Source: Poriferisodalis sp965215815
GTDB lineage: Bacteria > Actinomycetota > Acidimicrobiia > Acidimicrobiales > Poriferisodalaceae
Length of the DNA: 64,000 bases
Direction of reading: 5' to 3'
NCBI RefSeq assembly: GCF_965215815.1
Contig: NZ_CBDCEO010000013.1
Span: forward strand, 372,001-436,000
The translations under genes were made by a program, and so were the position numbers. The notes under the pieces were generated by a model. The model saw only the letters and a list, made by a program, of their open reading frames with translations. It did not search any database and was not told where the DNA came from. Shown here piece by piece: positions 8,411-17,405 of the stretch. Position 1 is the stretch's first letter. Every line of letters begins with the position of its first letter.

Positions 8411-9244
8411 CTAGTCCCCCCTACCGCGACGCCGCATCCCTTCCTCGGCCTCGCGGACGCCACCGAAGTAGTCGTCCTGACTTGCCGCAAGCCCGACAGA
8501 CGACATTGTGCGCCGATCTCGCTGTGCACGGCTCACCGACGCGAAGGCCTCGTCGATGCCTTCGTCGGACGCCTCGTAGTTCTGCACGCTCCGGGCGTCG
8601 AACCCCAGGCGCGCCGATTCGGAGTACGAGTCCTGGTTGGCGCCCATGTACACAAACGCCCAGCCCTGCTCCCGCCGCTTGGTGATGAGGTTGTGGATGT
8701 CGGCTGCTGAGTAATCGGTGCTGGCATTCTCGAGACCATCGGTGACGATGACCAAGGTCTGATCCTCGGGCTTCTTGCCCGCCTTGGCGCGCTGGGAGAT
8801 CCGCTGGTCGGCACCACCGATCAGTCTCGCGACAGCGTCAAACAGCGGCGTCAGTCCCCGCGGCTCGTACCGCTCGAGGGCGTGCGGATCGGCCTTGTGC
8901 ACCGAGACGTCGTCAACGAGTACCTCAAACGGCGCTTCCGAATCGAACTGGGCCACCGTGAGCCGGCATGTGCCCGGCTCAGCCGCCTGCTCGGCGATAA
9001 AGCGACCCACACCCTTGACGACGGCAGCCTCCCGACCCGACATTGAGCCCGATCGATCCAGCAGCATCCACACCTTCGACCGGTCCGACGACGACCCGTT
9101 GCCGCTCCTCTTGCCGCTCTTGGTGCTCTTCGCTTGCCGTGCGTCATCCGCCGAAGTCCCGCGGTCGTCGCCGCGCTCCCAAGGTGCCGTGCCGCTCCGC
9201 TCGAGCTGCCCGTTCGTTGAACCGTCGGCTGTTGTTGATCCCAT
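8411..9244 (-). CDS. VWA domain protein with MIDAS motif
   Basis: 277 residues from the ATG at 9242-9244, chosen because a GGGAAGAG Shine-Dalgarno sits just upstream; an ATG 15 bases earlier is weaker. The first 55 residues are a low-complexity Ser/Gly/Lys-rich region. A von Willebrand factor A fold follows: LLDRSGSMSG supplies the DxSxS MIDAS triad, a Thr lies in GLTPLFDA, and the third Asp is in VIVTDGLENAS. The C-terminal 50 residues are Arg/Gly/Glu-rich. There is no signal peptide, so it probably acts inside the cell. It diverges from the Ala/Gly-rich gene at 9425, and the 180-base gap could hold both promoters. Confidence 0.9.
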   Translation of the reverse strand: MGSTTADGSTNGQLERSGTAPWERGDDRGTSADDARQAKSTKSGKRSGNGSSSDRSKVWMLLDRSGSMSGREAAVVKGVGRFIAEQAAEPGTCRLTVAQFDSEAPFEVLVDDVSVHKADPHALERYEPRGLTPLFDAVARLIGGADQRISQRAKAGKKPEDQTLVIVTDGLENASTDYSAADIHNLITKRREQGWAFVYMGANQDSYSESARLGFDARSVQNYEASDEGIDEAFASVSRAQRDRRTMSSVGLAASQDDYFGGVREAEEGMRRRGRGD

Positions 9245-9424
9245 GTCTCTTCCCTTCATCCAGAGCCCAGCGCCCCCGCCACAGCGGCCGGATTCGCTGG
9301 TTGCGGCGCCGTACTTCGGCCGCCGCCTCTCTCATTTCCAAGGTAGAGAGGGGGTGTTACAGCGATAGGTGCCCGCCACCTGCGAATCAACCGGAGGAAC
9401 CTCGTCGGCACTAACGTCCACGCG

Positions 9425-10969
9425 GTGGCCGAGGAACTGCCAGACACGAACCAGGTTGCTGCTCACCGTCCGGAAAGGGAAGGACCGCCTTTGGAGAGTC
9501 CCGACCCGATCGCGCCGGACCCCGCTTCTCCGGCCGAATCAGAGTTCGAGAATGACAAAGCCGGACGTCTCAAGCGTCTTGCTGACACCGCACTTGCCAC
9601 CGGCAAGCAGGCGGCCGACGCGACAGTCTCCGGAAGCCGAAAGGCGGCCGAGGTTGTCGGCTCGGCCGGAGTGTCGACAGCTCAGGCCATTGGCAATAGC
9701 GCCAAGACAGCAGTGACAACCGGTGCATCAGCGGCGCACGCCATCGGCAGCGGAACCGCCAAAGCGGGAGTTGCCGGTGGGCAAGCCGTCGGGAAGAGCG
9801 CTCGATGGGTGTTCGATTCGACCAGTGCAGCCACCGCTCAGGTGTTCTCTTCTGCACAAGCGCTCGTGGCCAGTGACCTGTCGGCGGCCATCAATGAAGT
9901 CGTCGCTGCCGCTGTCGAGGGCGCTCCGACCATCTACGACAAGGCCATGGATGCCGTCTACCTCGAAACACATATGGGAGGCGGCTTCCACCGACTCTTT
10001 GACGGGGGTCACACGATCAGTGGCGCATTCAAGGCTGCATCGGAAGCCTCAGCCGACGACACCCTGATCCAGGAAACGCTCGGTGCCATCCAGGGGCTGC
10101 TGCGAGACGTCTCCACGCCGGCGGGCTTGCCCCTCGCCACATGGGACAAAGCCACTTACGACGCCGTCGCCGAATCGCTGAAGTCGACCTTTGGCATCCC
10201 CAAGAGCTGGCTCAGCGAACTCGTGACCTACGACGCCGCCGACGTGCTCGGAGGGACCGTAGGCGCAGTCTCGGTGATCTTCGGCTGGAATCGAGCCGAC
10301 ACCGAGACATTCGCGAGGCTCGCGGCAGGCATTGGCATGTCGGCCGCCGTCAGTGTGAACCCGCTACTGATGCCGGTGTCGGTCGTTGCCTTGGCGCGCG
10401 CATTTCACAAGGCGAATTCCTCGAACGAGTACATCGAACTTGCCGAGGGTGGGCTCAAGGGTGCGTTCGCGACCGGATCCAGTTTGGGCGCCGTGGCACT
10501 TGTCGGCGTCGCAGGCGGGCCTGCCGGAGTTGCGTTGCTCGTAGGTGTCACCGCAGGAGTGCTCGCGCACACCGCCACCAAGGACGTCACGCTGGACGCG
10601 ATCAGCACATTCGTCAAGGAAGATGCGGCCACAGTGGCGCGCCAAGTCTCCCAGCAGGCCATTGCCATTGGCGATGCCATCGGGGATCTCGCTGCCGACA
10701 GCGGCCGCGCCGTCGCGGGCGGCACGGCGAGCGCGGGCAGGTTCGTTGCGGGCTCAGTATCGGCTGTCGGCCGACTGACAGCCGACCAAGCAGCAGAAGC
10801 CAGTCGCGCGGCGACCAGCGGCGCGAAGGCGTCTGGTCGCTTAGCAACGCGTGGCGCTGCCGCGACAAGCGCTTCAATCGGCTCGGCGGCGAAGAGAGTC
10901 AAGGAACTCATTGATCGCGATGAATCAGTGGAGCTCGAAGACGACGAGTCGGACCCGCCTACGGCCTGA
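9425..10969 (+). CDS. Ala/Gly-rich hypothetical protein with repeated amphipathic segments
   Basis: 514 residues from a GTG at 9425. The acidic N-terminus (about 45 residues) is followed by quasi-repeats of roughly 11-18 residues rich in Ala, Gly, Ser and Thr, such as GASAAHAIGSGTAKAG, up to about residue 130. Similar repeats return at residues 425-490. The centre, residues 165-385, is different and looks like the conserved core. It contains HMGGGFHRLFDGGHT, GLPLATWDKATYD and two hydrophobic Gly/Ala-rich stretches that could enter a membrane (residues 295-320 and 345-375). The flanks resemble phasin- or apolipoprotein-like surface-binding helices. No family is assigned. It is divergent from the VWA gene. 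Confidence 0.75.
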   Translation: MAEELPDTNQVAAHRPEREGPPLESPDPIAPDPASPAESEFENDKAGRLKRLADTALATGKQAADATVSGSRKAAEVVGSAGVSTAQAIGNSAKTAVTTGASAAHAIGSGTAKAGVAGGQAVGKSARWVFDSTSAATAQVFSSAQALVASDLSAAINEVVAAAVEGAPTIYDKAMDAVYLETHMGGGFHRLFDGGHTISGAFKAASEASADDTLIQETLGAIQGLLRDVSTPAGLPLATWDKATYDAVAESLKSTFGIPKSWLSELVTYDAADVLGGTVGAVSVIFGWNRADTETFARLAAGIGMSAAVSVNPLLMPVSVVALARAFHKANSSNEYIELAEGGLKGAFATGSSLGAVALVGVAGGPAGVALLVGVTAGVLAHTATKDVTLDAISTFVKEDAATVARQVSQQAIAIGDAIGDLAADSGRAVAGGTASAGRFVAGSVSAVGRLTADQAAEASRAATSGAKASGRLATRGAAATSASIGSAAKRVKELIDRDESVELEDDESDPPTA

Positions 10970-10999
10970 CGACAGTCGCCACTTCGGGTGCCGCAACAG

Positions 11000-11803
11000 T
11001 CAGTAGATCTTTGAGTCCACTCCGCTTGCGGCCTCGGCGACGCCGGACTCGCGGGCTGTGCGCAGATCGCGGGCCATGCCGCGGCCGAGCGCCATGGCAT
11101 CGCCGGCGACGGTCTGCATGCGAAAGCCCTTGCCCCGGCGATCAGCCGACAGCGACGCCGTCGAGTGGATGCCGGCGATCACCCCGTGCGCGGCGCACCG
11201 CTCGGCGATGTGCTCCAGCGCCGCCTTGTAGTCGGCGTGGTCATCGGTGTAGCCGGGTCCGTAGCCATAGCTGATCGACAGATCGGCGGGGCCGACGTAG
11301 ATGGCATCAACGCCCTCGATCGCCAAGATGTCGTCGAGCGCCTCGACCGCCTGGCGGGTCTCGATCATCGGAATGCAGGCGGTGGTGGCGTTCGCCACCT
11401 CGAAGTAGTTCTCCCCCGCGGCTGCCCGTGCGGCCACGAGCACCGGGCCGAAGCTGCGGGCACCCAGCGGCGGGTACTTGCATGCCGTCACGGCAGCTTG
11501 CGCCTCGGCGACCGAGTTCACCATCGGGATGACCACCCCGCGAGCCCCTGCGTCCAGGACTCGCCCGATGATGCCGGGCTCGTTCCACGGCACGCGCACA
11601 ATGGGCGTTCCGCCGACCATCTCGATGGCTTGCATCATCGTCACCGCAACTTGGTAGTCGGCGACGCCGTGCTGCATGTCCACGCAGACGTAGTCGAAGC
11701 CGGCACGCCCTGCGATCTCGGCCGAATGGCTGGAAGCCATCGAGAGCCAGGTACCCAGCGTCTCATCCCCGGCCGCCCAGGTGTCCATCATCGTGTTCGG
11801 CAT
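11000..11803 (-). CDS. HpcH/HpaI aldolase family protein
   Basis: 267 residues, start ATG with GGGAG about 12 bases upstream. The pyruvate-type class II aldolase residues are visible: His45 in DMQHG, Arg70 in IVRVPW, the metal-binding Glu148 in PMIETR, and Asp174 in GPADLS. The length matches the family (about 255-270). Known members cleave 4-hydroxy-2-oxo acids (2,4-dihydroxyhept-2-enedioate, 2-keto-3-deoxy sugar acids) to pyruvate or oxamate-like products plus an aldehyde. The substrate here is not certain. It is preceded on the same strand by a NIPSNAP gene about 100 bases upstream, and the two may be co-transcribed. Confidence 0.92.
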   Translation of the reverse strand: MPNTMMDTWAAGDETLGTWLSMASSHSAEIAGRAGFDYVCVDMQHGVADYQVAVTMMQAIEMVGGTPIVRVPWNEPGIIGRVLDAGARGVVIPMVNSVAEAQAAVTACKYPPLGARSFGPVLVAARAAAGENYFEVANATTACIPMIETRQAVEALDDILAIEGVDAIYVGPADLSISYGYGPGYTDDHADYKAALEHIAERCAAHGVIAGIHSTASLSADRRGKGFRMQTVAGDAMALGRGMARDLRTARESGVAEAASGVDSKIY

Positions 11804-11902
11804 TGGTGTGTGCTCCCGTTTCAGGTCATGAATGAGAAGGCCGTCAGCCGGTTACCGGCAGTCGGCCAAGTCTGCGGGGCTCAGACCCCGAAGTTCGAAG
11901 CG

Positions 11903-12211
11903 TCAGTCGTCGAGGATGCTGTGCAGGATCGAATTCTCCTGCGTCTCCACCAGCGGCGCTATCTCCTTCACGAACTCCAGCCACTGAGGATCCTCGAACA
12001 GCGCCTTGCGCTTGGCTGCGCGCTCTTCCAGCGTGTCGTAGCGCCACATGTGGATGATGTCGTTGAGATCACCGACGCCGATCGTGTAGTACCCAACGGG
12101 CTCGCCGAGGTACTTGCGCTGCGCCTCGTAGCCCTTCTCCTTGTAGATCTTCACCCAGCGATCCGCCGCCCCAACCTTGAGCCGGTACCGCCGCATCTCC
12201 ACAAAGCTCAT
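11903..12211 (-). CDS. NIPSNAP family protein
   Basis: 102 residues from the ATG at 12209-12211, which has a GGGGAG Shine-Dalgarno 6 bases upstream. The in-frame extension to 12310 is rejected. It begins MSFVEMRRYRLK, then GYYTIGVGDLNDIIHMWRYDTLEER, the typical pattern of the dimeric alpha/beta-barrel NIPSNAP fold (about 100 residues). The precise function is unknown; bacterial members often sit in catabolic operons. It lies upstream of the HpcH/HpaI aldolase gene on the same strand. Confidence 0.88.
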   Translation of the reverse strand: MSFVEMRRYRLKVGAADRWVKIYKEKGYEAQRKYLGEPVGYYTIGVGDLNDIIHMWRYDTLEERAAKRKALFEDPQWLEFVKEIAPLVETQENSILHSILDD

Positions 12212-12601
12212 GACTGTCTCCCCGTCCTGCCCCGCTGCTGCCACGTCCAAGGGCGGCAGCTCGAACCGTAGCGGCCGCTCAACGCTCGCGCAGATTGCAG
12301 AACGCTGCACGGCCGCTCTCCGAACGTCGACAACGCCGTTGATTTCGTTTCATGTCAAATCTAGAACAACCGGAAATCCTAATCCAGTTCACTGGAATAA
12401 GCGCTAACGTTATTCGCGTTTCAGCTATAAATTGGAATAAGAACCATCAAGCGTCGAATCCTCACCCTGCGGATCTCGGTCCCTTGCCCTCGAATTGCCG
12501 ACTGTACTACTTAACTATATTATTTCAGGTATTTTCAATTATTTTTATCTTCTCTTGTAGGATTATGGTGTCACATGCCTGTCCAAGACCCAGGAGTTCC
12601 T
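12212..12601. other. AT-rich divergent intergenic region upstream of fic
   Basis: This 390-base gap is strikingly AT-rich from about 12345 to 12570, unlike the surrounding DNA. It holds an inverted repeat GAATAA-9-TTATTC at 12395-12415 around the palindrome TAACGTTA, and a second direct copy of TGGAATAAG at about 12432. These are candidate operator or promoter sites for the divergent Fic gene. A short frame at 12352-12627 crosses it but has no coding character. No RNA gene is recognised. Confidence 0.5.
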
Positions 12602-13768
12602 GTGAAGGCACCGACCGGCCGCTATGAGATCATCCGCACCGGCGAAGAGGAATACCGGGCCTTCGTACCAGACCCGCTGCCGCCGGCTGCCGAACTCATC
12701 ACCGGCACCGAACTGACCGCAGCGACTGAGCGCGCAGCCCTAGCGCTCGGACGGCTCGATGGGGCAGCGCACGTATTGCCCAACACCGACCTGCTCTTGT
12801 ATTCGTGCGTCCGCAAGGAGGCGGTGCTGTCCTCCCAGATTGAGGGCACCCAGTCGACGCTGTCAGATCTGTTGAGTCACGAACTCGGCGCGACGCCAGC
12901 CGTGTCCCTTGACGACATTGCCGAGACATCCAACTACGTCGCAGCCGTGAACATGGCGTTCGAGCAGATGGCCAGTCCTACGGGTTTGCCGCTGTGCAAC
13001 CGCCTGCTGCGCGATGCCCATGCCATCGTGCTGCGGAGTGGACGCGGTGCCGAGAAGCTGCCAGGAGAGTTTCGTACGTCGCAGAATTGGATCGGCGGCT
13101 CACGTCCGGGCACCGCGCGGTTCGTGCCGCCGCCGCCGCACCTTCTCGGCGATTCGATGTCACGCCTCGAGTCCTTCCTGCACGACAGCGCTGACGGGTT
13201 CCCAGCGCTGGTTCGCTCGGGGCTCGCTCACGTGCAGTTCGAGACCATCCATCCCTTCCTCGATGGCAATGGACGCGTCGGCCGCATGCTCATCGTGTTG
13301 GCGCTGCACAACGCAGGGGTTTTGCGTACGCCGCTGCTCTACGTCAGCCTGCACTTCAAGCGGCAGCGCCATCAGTACTACGAGCTTCTTGATGGTGTTC
13401 GGCAGCACGGCGATTGGGAACAGTGGCTGCTGTTCTTCATGGATGCGGTCACCGTGGCCGCCGATGACGCCACAAACGCAGCAAGGCGGCTGCGGACGAC
13501 CTTTGATGCCAATCGCGCCCGCTTCCACGACCTCGGCCGGCTCAGCGGTTCAACGTCTCACATCCACGATGCTCTCGCGGCGCGGCCTGTGCTCGACATC
13601 GCCACCGCGGCTGAACTTGCCGGCTTCGCCGTAACGACCGCAACGCACGCTCTCGAACGTTTGTGTGCCATGGGTATTGCTCACGAACTCACCGGTCAGC
13701 GGCGTAACCGGCTCTTTGCGTACACCGAGTACCTGGACATTCTGAGCGAGGGCACCGAACCGCTGTAG
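12602..13768 (+). CDS. Fic family AMPylase/adenylyltransferase with N-terminal inhibitory helix
   Basis: 388 residues from the GTG at 12602, preceded by AGGAG with 5 bases of spacing; an ATG 27 bases upstream is in frame but has no close ribosome site. The catalytic Fic motif HPFLDGNGRVGR is intact at residues 217-228, so AMP transfer to a target hydroxyl is expected. An SSQIEG motif at about residues 77-82 matches the inhibitory helix (S/T-x-x-x-E-G/N) of class II Fic proteins, which self-limit. The last 100 residues look like a winged-helix DNA-binding domain. The AT-rich upstream DNA and lack of neighbours of related function suggest acquisition. Similar stand-alone Fic proteins are stress or toxin-like regulators. 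Confidence 0.92.
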   Translation: MKAPTGRYEIIRTGEEEYRAFVPDPLPPAAELITGTELTAATERAALALGRLDGAAHVLPNTDLLLYSCVRKEAVLSSQIEGTQSTLSDLLSHELGATPAVSLDDIAETSNYVAAVNMAFEQMASPTGLPLCNRLLRDAHAIVLRSGRGAEKLPGEFRTSQNWIGGSRPGTARFVPPPPHLLGDSMSRLESFLHDSADGFPALVRSGLAHVQFETIHPFLDGNGRVGRMLIVLALHNAGVLRTPLLYVSLHFKRQRHQYYELLDGVRQHGDWEQWLLFFMDAVTVAADDATNAARRLRTTFDANRARFHDLGRLSGSTSHIHDALAARPVLDIATAAELAGFAVTTATHALERLCAMGIAHELTGQRRNRLFAYTEYLDILSEGTEPL

Positions 13769-13837
13769 GACGGAATCGGACCGCCCGACGGAGTGAGTGA
13801 GCGACGAGGGATCGGCCAGGTTTCTCTGCCGCTGCGC

Positions 13838-15136
13838 TCAACTTCGGAGGTCGCGGACTCGCTGAGCCTTGCCTTCTGAGCGCGGGATTCCTTCGGGTTC
13901 GACCGTCCTGACCTCGACAGCCACGCCGATGCGCTGGCGAACCGTGCTGGCGAATTCCTGGGCAATCGTCTCGTGATCGGTGGCATCAGGCTTCGGCTCG
14001 AGCACGGCCGTGATGCCCTCCATGCGCCCCCGCTCGTGTACCTCCAAGAAGAAGTGCCCGGTGAGCCGCGGTTCGGCTGACACCAACTCCTCGAACTGGC
14101 TGGGAAACACGTTGACACCGCGGATGATGAGCATGTCGTCGGTGCGGGCAGCAACCCGTCCCATGCGACGCATCGAGCGGGCGGTGCCGGGCTGCAATGA
14201 GCAGATGTCCCTTGTTCGATACCGGATCACCGGCATCGCGACCTTGGTCAGCGACGTGAACACCAGCTCGCCGGTCTCGCCCTCGGGCAGTACCTCGCCC
14301 GAATCGGGGTCGATGATCTCGGGATAGAAGTGGTCCTCCCAGATCGTCGGACCGTCCTTCGTCTCGACGCACTCGTTCGCCACGCCGCCGCCGATGACCT
14401 CCGAGAGGCCGTAGATGTCCACGGCGTCGATGTCGAACACGTCCTCGAGCTCGGCCCGCATCGCCTCCGACCACGGCTCCGCGCCGAAGATGCCGACCCT
14501 CAGCGAGGTCGACGCGGGGTCGATGCCCTGCTTGCGGAACTCGTCGGCCACCACGAGGGCATACGACGGCGTCGCACACAGCACATCGGCGTCGAAGTCC
14601 ACGAGCAGCTGCACTTGTCGAGCCGTCTGGCCCACCGACGCCGGCACCACCGTGCAGCCGAACTGCTCAGCGCCGTAGTGCGCGCCCAGCCCGCCGGTGA
14701 ACAGCCCGTAGCCGTAGGCAACGTGCACGACATCGCCCGGCCGCACGCCAGCCGCCACCAACGAGCGCTGGAACACGTGGGACCACATATCCAGGTCGGA
14801 CTGGGTGTAGCCGACCACCGTCGGCTTGCCGGTCGTGCCCGACGAGGCATGGACCCGCACCACCTGTTCCTGGGGCACCGCGAACATGCCGAAGGGGTAG
14901 TTGTCACGCAGCTCGGCCTTGGACGTGAACGGGAACCGCTGCAAGTCATCGAGGCTGCGCAGATCCGCAGGGTGAACGCCCGCTTGGTCGAACAGCTGCC
15001 GATAGACCGGTACGTGGGCGTAGGCATGCGCCAGGCTCCACTTCATCCGCTCCAGCTGCAGGGCGCGAATCTCGGGGATCGGGGCATTCTCGATGGTGTG
15101 CAGGCCCCGCCCTGCAACGGGTTCGAACTTGGGCAT
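13838..15136 (-). CDS. paaK-like: Phenylacetate-CoA ligase-type AMP-forming ligase
   Basis: 432 residues from the ATG at 15134-15136, preceded by AAGGAA; the frame to 15280 lacks a site. The ANL-superfamily AMP-binding loop ASSGTTGKPTVVGYT lies near residue 95, with YGLSEV (A5-like) near residue 245 and the C-terminal hinge IRGVNVFPSQFEE near residue 340. The length and motif set are those of PaaK rather than longer acyl-CoA synthetases. It would activate phenylacetate or a related aryl acid to its CoA thioester in the cytosol. No other paa genes are beside it, so the exact acid is open. It is convergent with fic and divergent from the LLM gene. Confidence 0.9.
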   Translation of the reverse strand: MPKFEPVAGRGLHTIENAPIPEIRALQLERMKWSLAHAYAHVPVYRQLFDQAGVHPADLRSLDDLQRFPFTSKAELRDNYPFGMFAVPQEQVVRVHASSGTTGKPTVVGYTQSDLDMWSHVFQRSLVAAGVRPGDVVHVAYGYGLFTGGLGAHYGAEQFGCTVVPASVGQTARQVQLLVDFDADVLCATPSYALVVADEFRKQGIDPASTSLRVGIFGAEPWSEAMRAELEDVFDIDAVDIYGLSEVIGGGVANECVETKDGPTIWEDHFYPEIIDPDSGEVLPEGETGELVFTSLTKVAMPVIRYRTRDICSLQPGTARSMRRMGRVAARTDDMLIIRGVNVFPSQFEELVSAEPRLTGHFFLEVHERGRMEGITAVLEPKPDATDHETIAQEFASTVRQRIGVAVEVRTVEPEGIPRSEGKAQRVRDLRS

Positions 15137-15260
15137 GTGGCGGTTCCTTCCGCGCTCGGACGATGCCGGGTGGGCGAGTTGAGGGGTCGGCTTCCTAGTG
15201 TTGCAGTCTGTGCGGCCGCTTCTGCAAGCCGCGTCGCACTGAAAGGGTCCCCGAATTCCG

Positions 15261-16403
15261 ATGACCGACTTCCGCTTCACGATCCTGGTGGTGCCCTACA
15301 TGCGCCGCCGCGGAGAACAGATCGGCCTCGCCGGATCGATCCCGGAGCGCTGGCAGACCCTCATGGACCACGTGCGGACCCAGATGCAGTTCGCCGAGTC
15401 GGTGGGCTACGACGGCTTCGCCATGACGGAGCAGCACCTGCAGGTGGAAGGCATCGAGACCACAACCAACCCGCTGTTCTGGGACTACTTCGTGGCCCAG
15501 CACACCGAGCGGATGCGGGTCGGGCAGCTCGGCATGAACCTCACTGCCGTCAATCCAATCCAGCTCGCCGAGAACATCGCCATTCTCGACCACTTCACCG
15601 GCGGGCGAACCTTTGTGGGGTTCTCGCGCGGCAACACGCCCCGCTGGACAGGAACGTTCGGCCAGCATCTCGGCATCACCTCCACCGAGTCCGACAAGTC
15701 CGAGGCCGACCAGCGCAACCGCCGGGCGCTCTATGAGAACTGGCACCTCATCAAGTCGCTGTGGACCCAGGAGAAGGTGTCGATCCGGGGCGAGTTCTGG
15801 CAGGCCCCGCCGGAGATGGAATGGCACTTCCCGCCCACCGACGACTTCGACCCCACAGCGGTCGACGAGAACAAGACACTGCGCGAGATCGGCATCGTGC
15901 CCCGACCGCTGCAGCAGCCGCACCCGCCGGTGTACGCACCGTTCAGCTACAGCATGGAGACGTCGAAGTTCTGGGCGCGAGAGGGCGGCAAGATGGTGAG
16001 CTTCGTCGCCCCCGAGCAGCAGAGCTTCATTGGCACAGCGCTCAACATCTATCTCGAAGAAGCTCACAACTCGGGGCGTGATACCACAGCGGCCGATGCG
16101 CTGGCGATCGGCGGTCATCTCACGATGGGCCGCACGCCGGCCGAGGCCGCCGACCTGTATGCCGGCTTTGAAGAGCTGTTCAACTGGGCCTACAACGCAC
16201 CCCCCTATGTCGTGCCGATGGGACGCGTGTGGCGCGGCAGCCGCGAGCAGGAGCTCGATCATGTCTCCTCGCTGCACGAGGAGTTCGGCGTCACCGAGTT
16301 CTTCTTGTGGCACCACGTCGGCTACTTCACCCAAGACCAGGAGCTGGCAATGCTGAACGAGTTCGCCGAGGGCGTGATCGCCCCTCTTCGGGCCCGTTCC
16401 TGA
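15261..16403 (+). CDS. LLM class flavin-dependent oxidoreductase
   Basis: 380 residues forming a luciferase-like TIM barrel. Typical features are an early GYDGFAMTEQHLQ (His in strand 2), a LAENIAILDHFTGGRTFVGFSRG segment near residue 95, and PPVYAPFSYSMET near residue 220. The length fits the alkanal-monooxygenase-like branch, which uses reduced flavin. Whether it uses FMNH2 or F420 cannot be told here. The Shine-Dalgarno is weak. It diverges from the PaaK gene with about 125 bases between. This is the first of three luciferase-like enzymes in the window. Confidence 0.9.
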   Translation: MTDFRFTILVVPYMRRRGEQIGLAGSIPERWQTLMDHVRTQMQFAESVGYDGFAMTEQHLQVEGIETTTNPLFWDYFVAQHTERMRVGQLGMNLTAVNPIQLAENIAILDHFTGGRTFVGFSRGNTPRWTGTFGQHLGITSTESDKSEADQRNRRALYENWHLIKSLWTQEKVSIRGEFWQAPPEMEWHFPPTDDFDPTAVDENKTLREIGIVPRPLQQPHPPVYAPFSYSMETSKFWAREGGKMVSFVAPEQQSFIGTALNIYLEEAHNSGRDTTAADALAIGGHLTMGRTPAEAADLYAGFEELFNWAYNAPPYVVPMGRVWRGSREQELDHVSSLHEEFGVTEFFLWHHVGYFTQDQELAMLNEFAEGVIAPLRARS

Positions 16404-16419
16404 ACCGGGCCGCCGCATC

Positions 16420-17055
16420 GTGACCGAAGCGACAAGCCCAAGCTCCGGAGTGGCGGCGTTGGACAGCCGCCGCCGGGCCGTGGCGGTGGCGGTGGCGTTC
16501 AAGATTGCGCTGGCGCTGTGCTTCGTGGTGGCGATCGCGGTGCCCCTCGACCACCTCGAGGGCAAGGGGATGCTGTTCCGATTCCCCCTGTTCATGCTCT
16601 CGGCTGTGGTGGTGCCGCTCGCATGGCGCGGACGATTCAGGCCCTACCCCGCAACCGCGGATGTGCTGATCGTGGCGCCCTTTCTCATCGACACGCTCGG
16701 CAATCTGGCATACGTGTACGACACGTTCGAAGCAACCGATGACGTGCTGCACACGCTCAACTGGATCCTGCTCGTCGGTGCGTTCCATGCGTGGCGCTAC
16801 CGCCGCGGCGGGTCCAGCCTGTCGCGCGCCGATGCCTGGCTGCTCGGCGCCAGCCTGGGAGCACTCGCCATCGTGGGCTGGGAAGCAGCCGAGTGGATCG
16901 TGGCTGAAACCGGCGCCGGCGGCGGACTGGATCTCACCTACGACGACACCGTCGCCGATCTCGTGCTGTCCACCGGCGGCGGCATGATTGGATCAGCAAT
17001 CGCGGTTGCCCTGTTCCCACCCCCACGCGCCAACTCAAGTATTGAAAATTCATAA
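16420..17055 (+). CDS. Integral membrane protein, YjdF/DUF2238-like
   Basis: 211 residues from a GTG at 16420, 16 bases after the LLM gene stop. It has about six hydrophobic segments, at residues 20-42, 48-66, 78-98, 108-124, 138-160 and 180-200. Its pattern (LHTLNWILLVGAFH, GWEAAEW, then TYDDTVADLVLSTGGGMIGS) matches the acidic Asp-rich signature of YjdF-type inner membrane proteins of unknown function. It may be co-transcribed with the LLM enzyme. The C-terminal tail is hydrophilic. The assignment is by pattern only. Confidence 0.65.
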   Translation: MTEATSPSSGVAALDSRRRAVAVAVAFKIALALCFVVAIAVPLDHLEGKGMLFRFPLFMLSAVVVPLAWRGRFRPYPATADVLIVAPFLIDTLGNLAYVYDTFEATDDVLHTLNWILLVGAFHAWRYRRGGSSLSRADAWLLGASLGALAIVGWEAAEWIVAETGAGGGLDLTYDDTVADLVLSTGGGMIGSAIAVALFPPPRANSSIENS

Positions 17056-17162
17056 AATAACTTGAAAGGAGCTATTGGCTGTTGTAGAGACTGCGGGTGT
17101 CTCCGACTCCGCCAGCTCATCGTCGATGTCGCTGTCAGATTCGCGCCGACAGGTAGCGTGAG

Positions 17163-17405
17163 GTGGAACCCCATATTCGACCCGCCGCCCGCAAGCACGG
17201 CATCAGCGACGCCGACATCCTTCACGCCTATCGAAACGCCTTTGATGCACATGAGATTGAGGACATGACCATGATCATCGGAGGGGATCGCTCGGGTCGA
17301 CCCATTGAACTCGGCGTTCGGCGTCTGGAGCCGATCCCAGAAATTGTCCACGCAATGCCAGCTCGGCCGAGATTCCTGCGGCATCCCTGGAATGGTGCTC
17401 GGTGA
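17163..17405 (+). CDS. Putative toxin of a two-gene toxin-antitoxin-like module
   Basis: 80 residues from a GTG at 17163. The N-terminus (HIRPAARKHGISDADILHAYRNAF) and the C-terminal IVHAMPARPRF match a small actinobacterial protein type usually encoded ahead of an HTH-like partner; I recall this pairing from genomes rather than from a named family. There is no signal sequence. The stop TGA overlaps the next ATG (TGATG), so the pair is translationally coupled. An upstream 28-codon frame at 17075-17161, with a good AAAGGAG site and its TGA abutting this start, may be a leader. Function is inferred only from context: this is the edge of a toxin-rich islet. Confidence 0.6.
   Translation: MEPHIRPAARKHGISDADILHAYRNAFDAHEIEDMTMIIGGDRSGRPIELGVRRLEPIPEIVHAMPARPRFLRHPWNGAR

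Noticed and set aside
12352..12627. 91-codon frame in the AT-rich region before fic
   Set aside because: It has no ribosome site or motif, and it runs into fic in a different frame.
16385..16415. GGGCCCGTTC/GAACCGGGCC as a terminator between the LLM and membrane genes
   Set aside because: The arms are imperfect, it overlaps the end of the LLM coding frame and no T-run follows; the genes are probably co-transcribed.
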